Shown here one piece after another: positions 5,753 to 5,810 of a stretch of 5,810 nucleotides of DNA. The DNA is taken from assembly GCF_040654855.1 (NCBI RefSeq), contig NZ_JBFAIU010000416.1:1-5810 (forward strand), given 5' to 3'. Positions within the stretch are counted from its first letter, which is position 1. Each line of letters starts with the position of its first letter. The notes beneath the pieces are model-generated. The model was not told the origin of the DNA, did no database searches, and worked only from the letters and a program-made list of their open reading frames with translations. This DNA comes from Asanoa sp040654855 (GTDB lineage Bacteria; Actinomycetota; Actinomycetes; Mycobacteriales; Micromonosporaceae). The translations under genes were made by a program, and so were the position numbers.

Positions 5753-5792
5753 CCCGCCGCCGCCACTGCCGTCAGGGGCTGGCGGCGGCGGG
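5753..5792 (+). terminator. GC-rich hairpin terminator of the chitinase operon
   Basis: CCCGCCGCCGCCA (5753-5765) pairs perfectly over 13 bp with TGGCGGCGGCGGG (5780-5792) around a 14-base loop, starting 14 bases after the stop at 5738. No T-run follows, as is common for actinomycete terminators. The dyad would work in either direction and could also serve a convergent gene beyond the window. Confidence 0.75.
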
Positions 5793-5810
5793 GCGTCGGC
5801 GGTCAGGTCA

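Noticed and set aside
5793..5810. Possible end of a convergent gene after the terminator
   Set aside because: TCA triplets at 5803-5805 and 5808-5810 could be minus-strand stops, but too few bases remain to show coding.

Overview
The window is high-GC DNA with strongly G/C-ending codons. Its secreted modular polysaccharidases carry CBM2, FnIII and CBM6 modules, which points to a mycelial actinomycete. The Micromonosporaceae or Streptomyces relatives are likely, but the genus cannot be fixed from sequence alone. All four convincing genes lie on the + strand.

Layout: (1) 71-700 is a short YidC/Oxa1-type membrane insertase. It is preceded by about 70 bases that look coding in a different frame, the end of an upstream gene or a frame disruption. 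(2) A compact promoter begins on the insertase stop codon (TTGACA at 697-702). It carries a perfect 14-bp palindrome, TGAGAGCGCTCTCA (731-744), that matches the CebR/CelR (LacI family) operator at 12 of 14 positions. It drives 776-2155, a secreted GH16 endo-beta-1,3-glucanase (laminarinase) with a C-terminal CBM6. (3) A 162-bp intergenic region contains an AT-rich island with a good promoter (2247-2276) and a 13-bp palindrome in its spacer. (4) Next come two secreted GH18 chitinases, 2318-4168 and 4182-5738. They are 13 bp apart and form one transcription unit. (5) A GC-rich hairpin with a perfect 13-bp stem (5753-5792) closes the unit.

Function: the three secreted enzymes attack beta-1,3-glucan and chitin, the two main structural polymers of fungal cell walls, so the locus reads as a fungal-wall (or insect/algal debris) degradation module. 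The two chitinases share a recently related CBM2-FnIII front end but carry GH18 catalytic domains of different subgroups. One is chitinase-D/hevamine-like with an intact DxxDxDxE motif. The other resembles the PF-ChiA-like group, with Lys at the first Asp position and MPFN where MxYD is usual. The glucanase and the chitinase pair have separate promoters and different candidate operators, so they probably respond to different sugar signals.

I see no mobile element, CRISPR array, tRNA or rRNA, and no evidence for a wholly new system. The most informative items are the two candidate operators, the module shuffling between the chitinases, the noncanonical active-site motif of the second chitinase, and the frame switch at the left edge.
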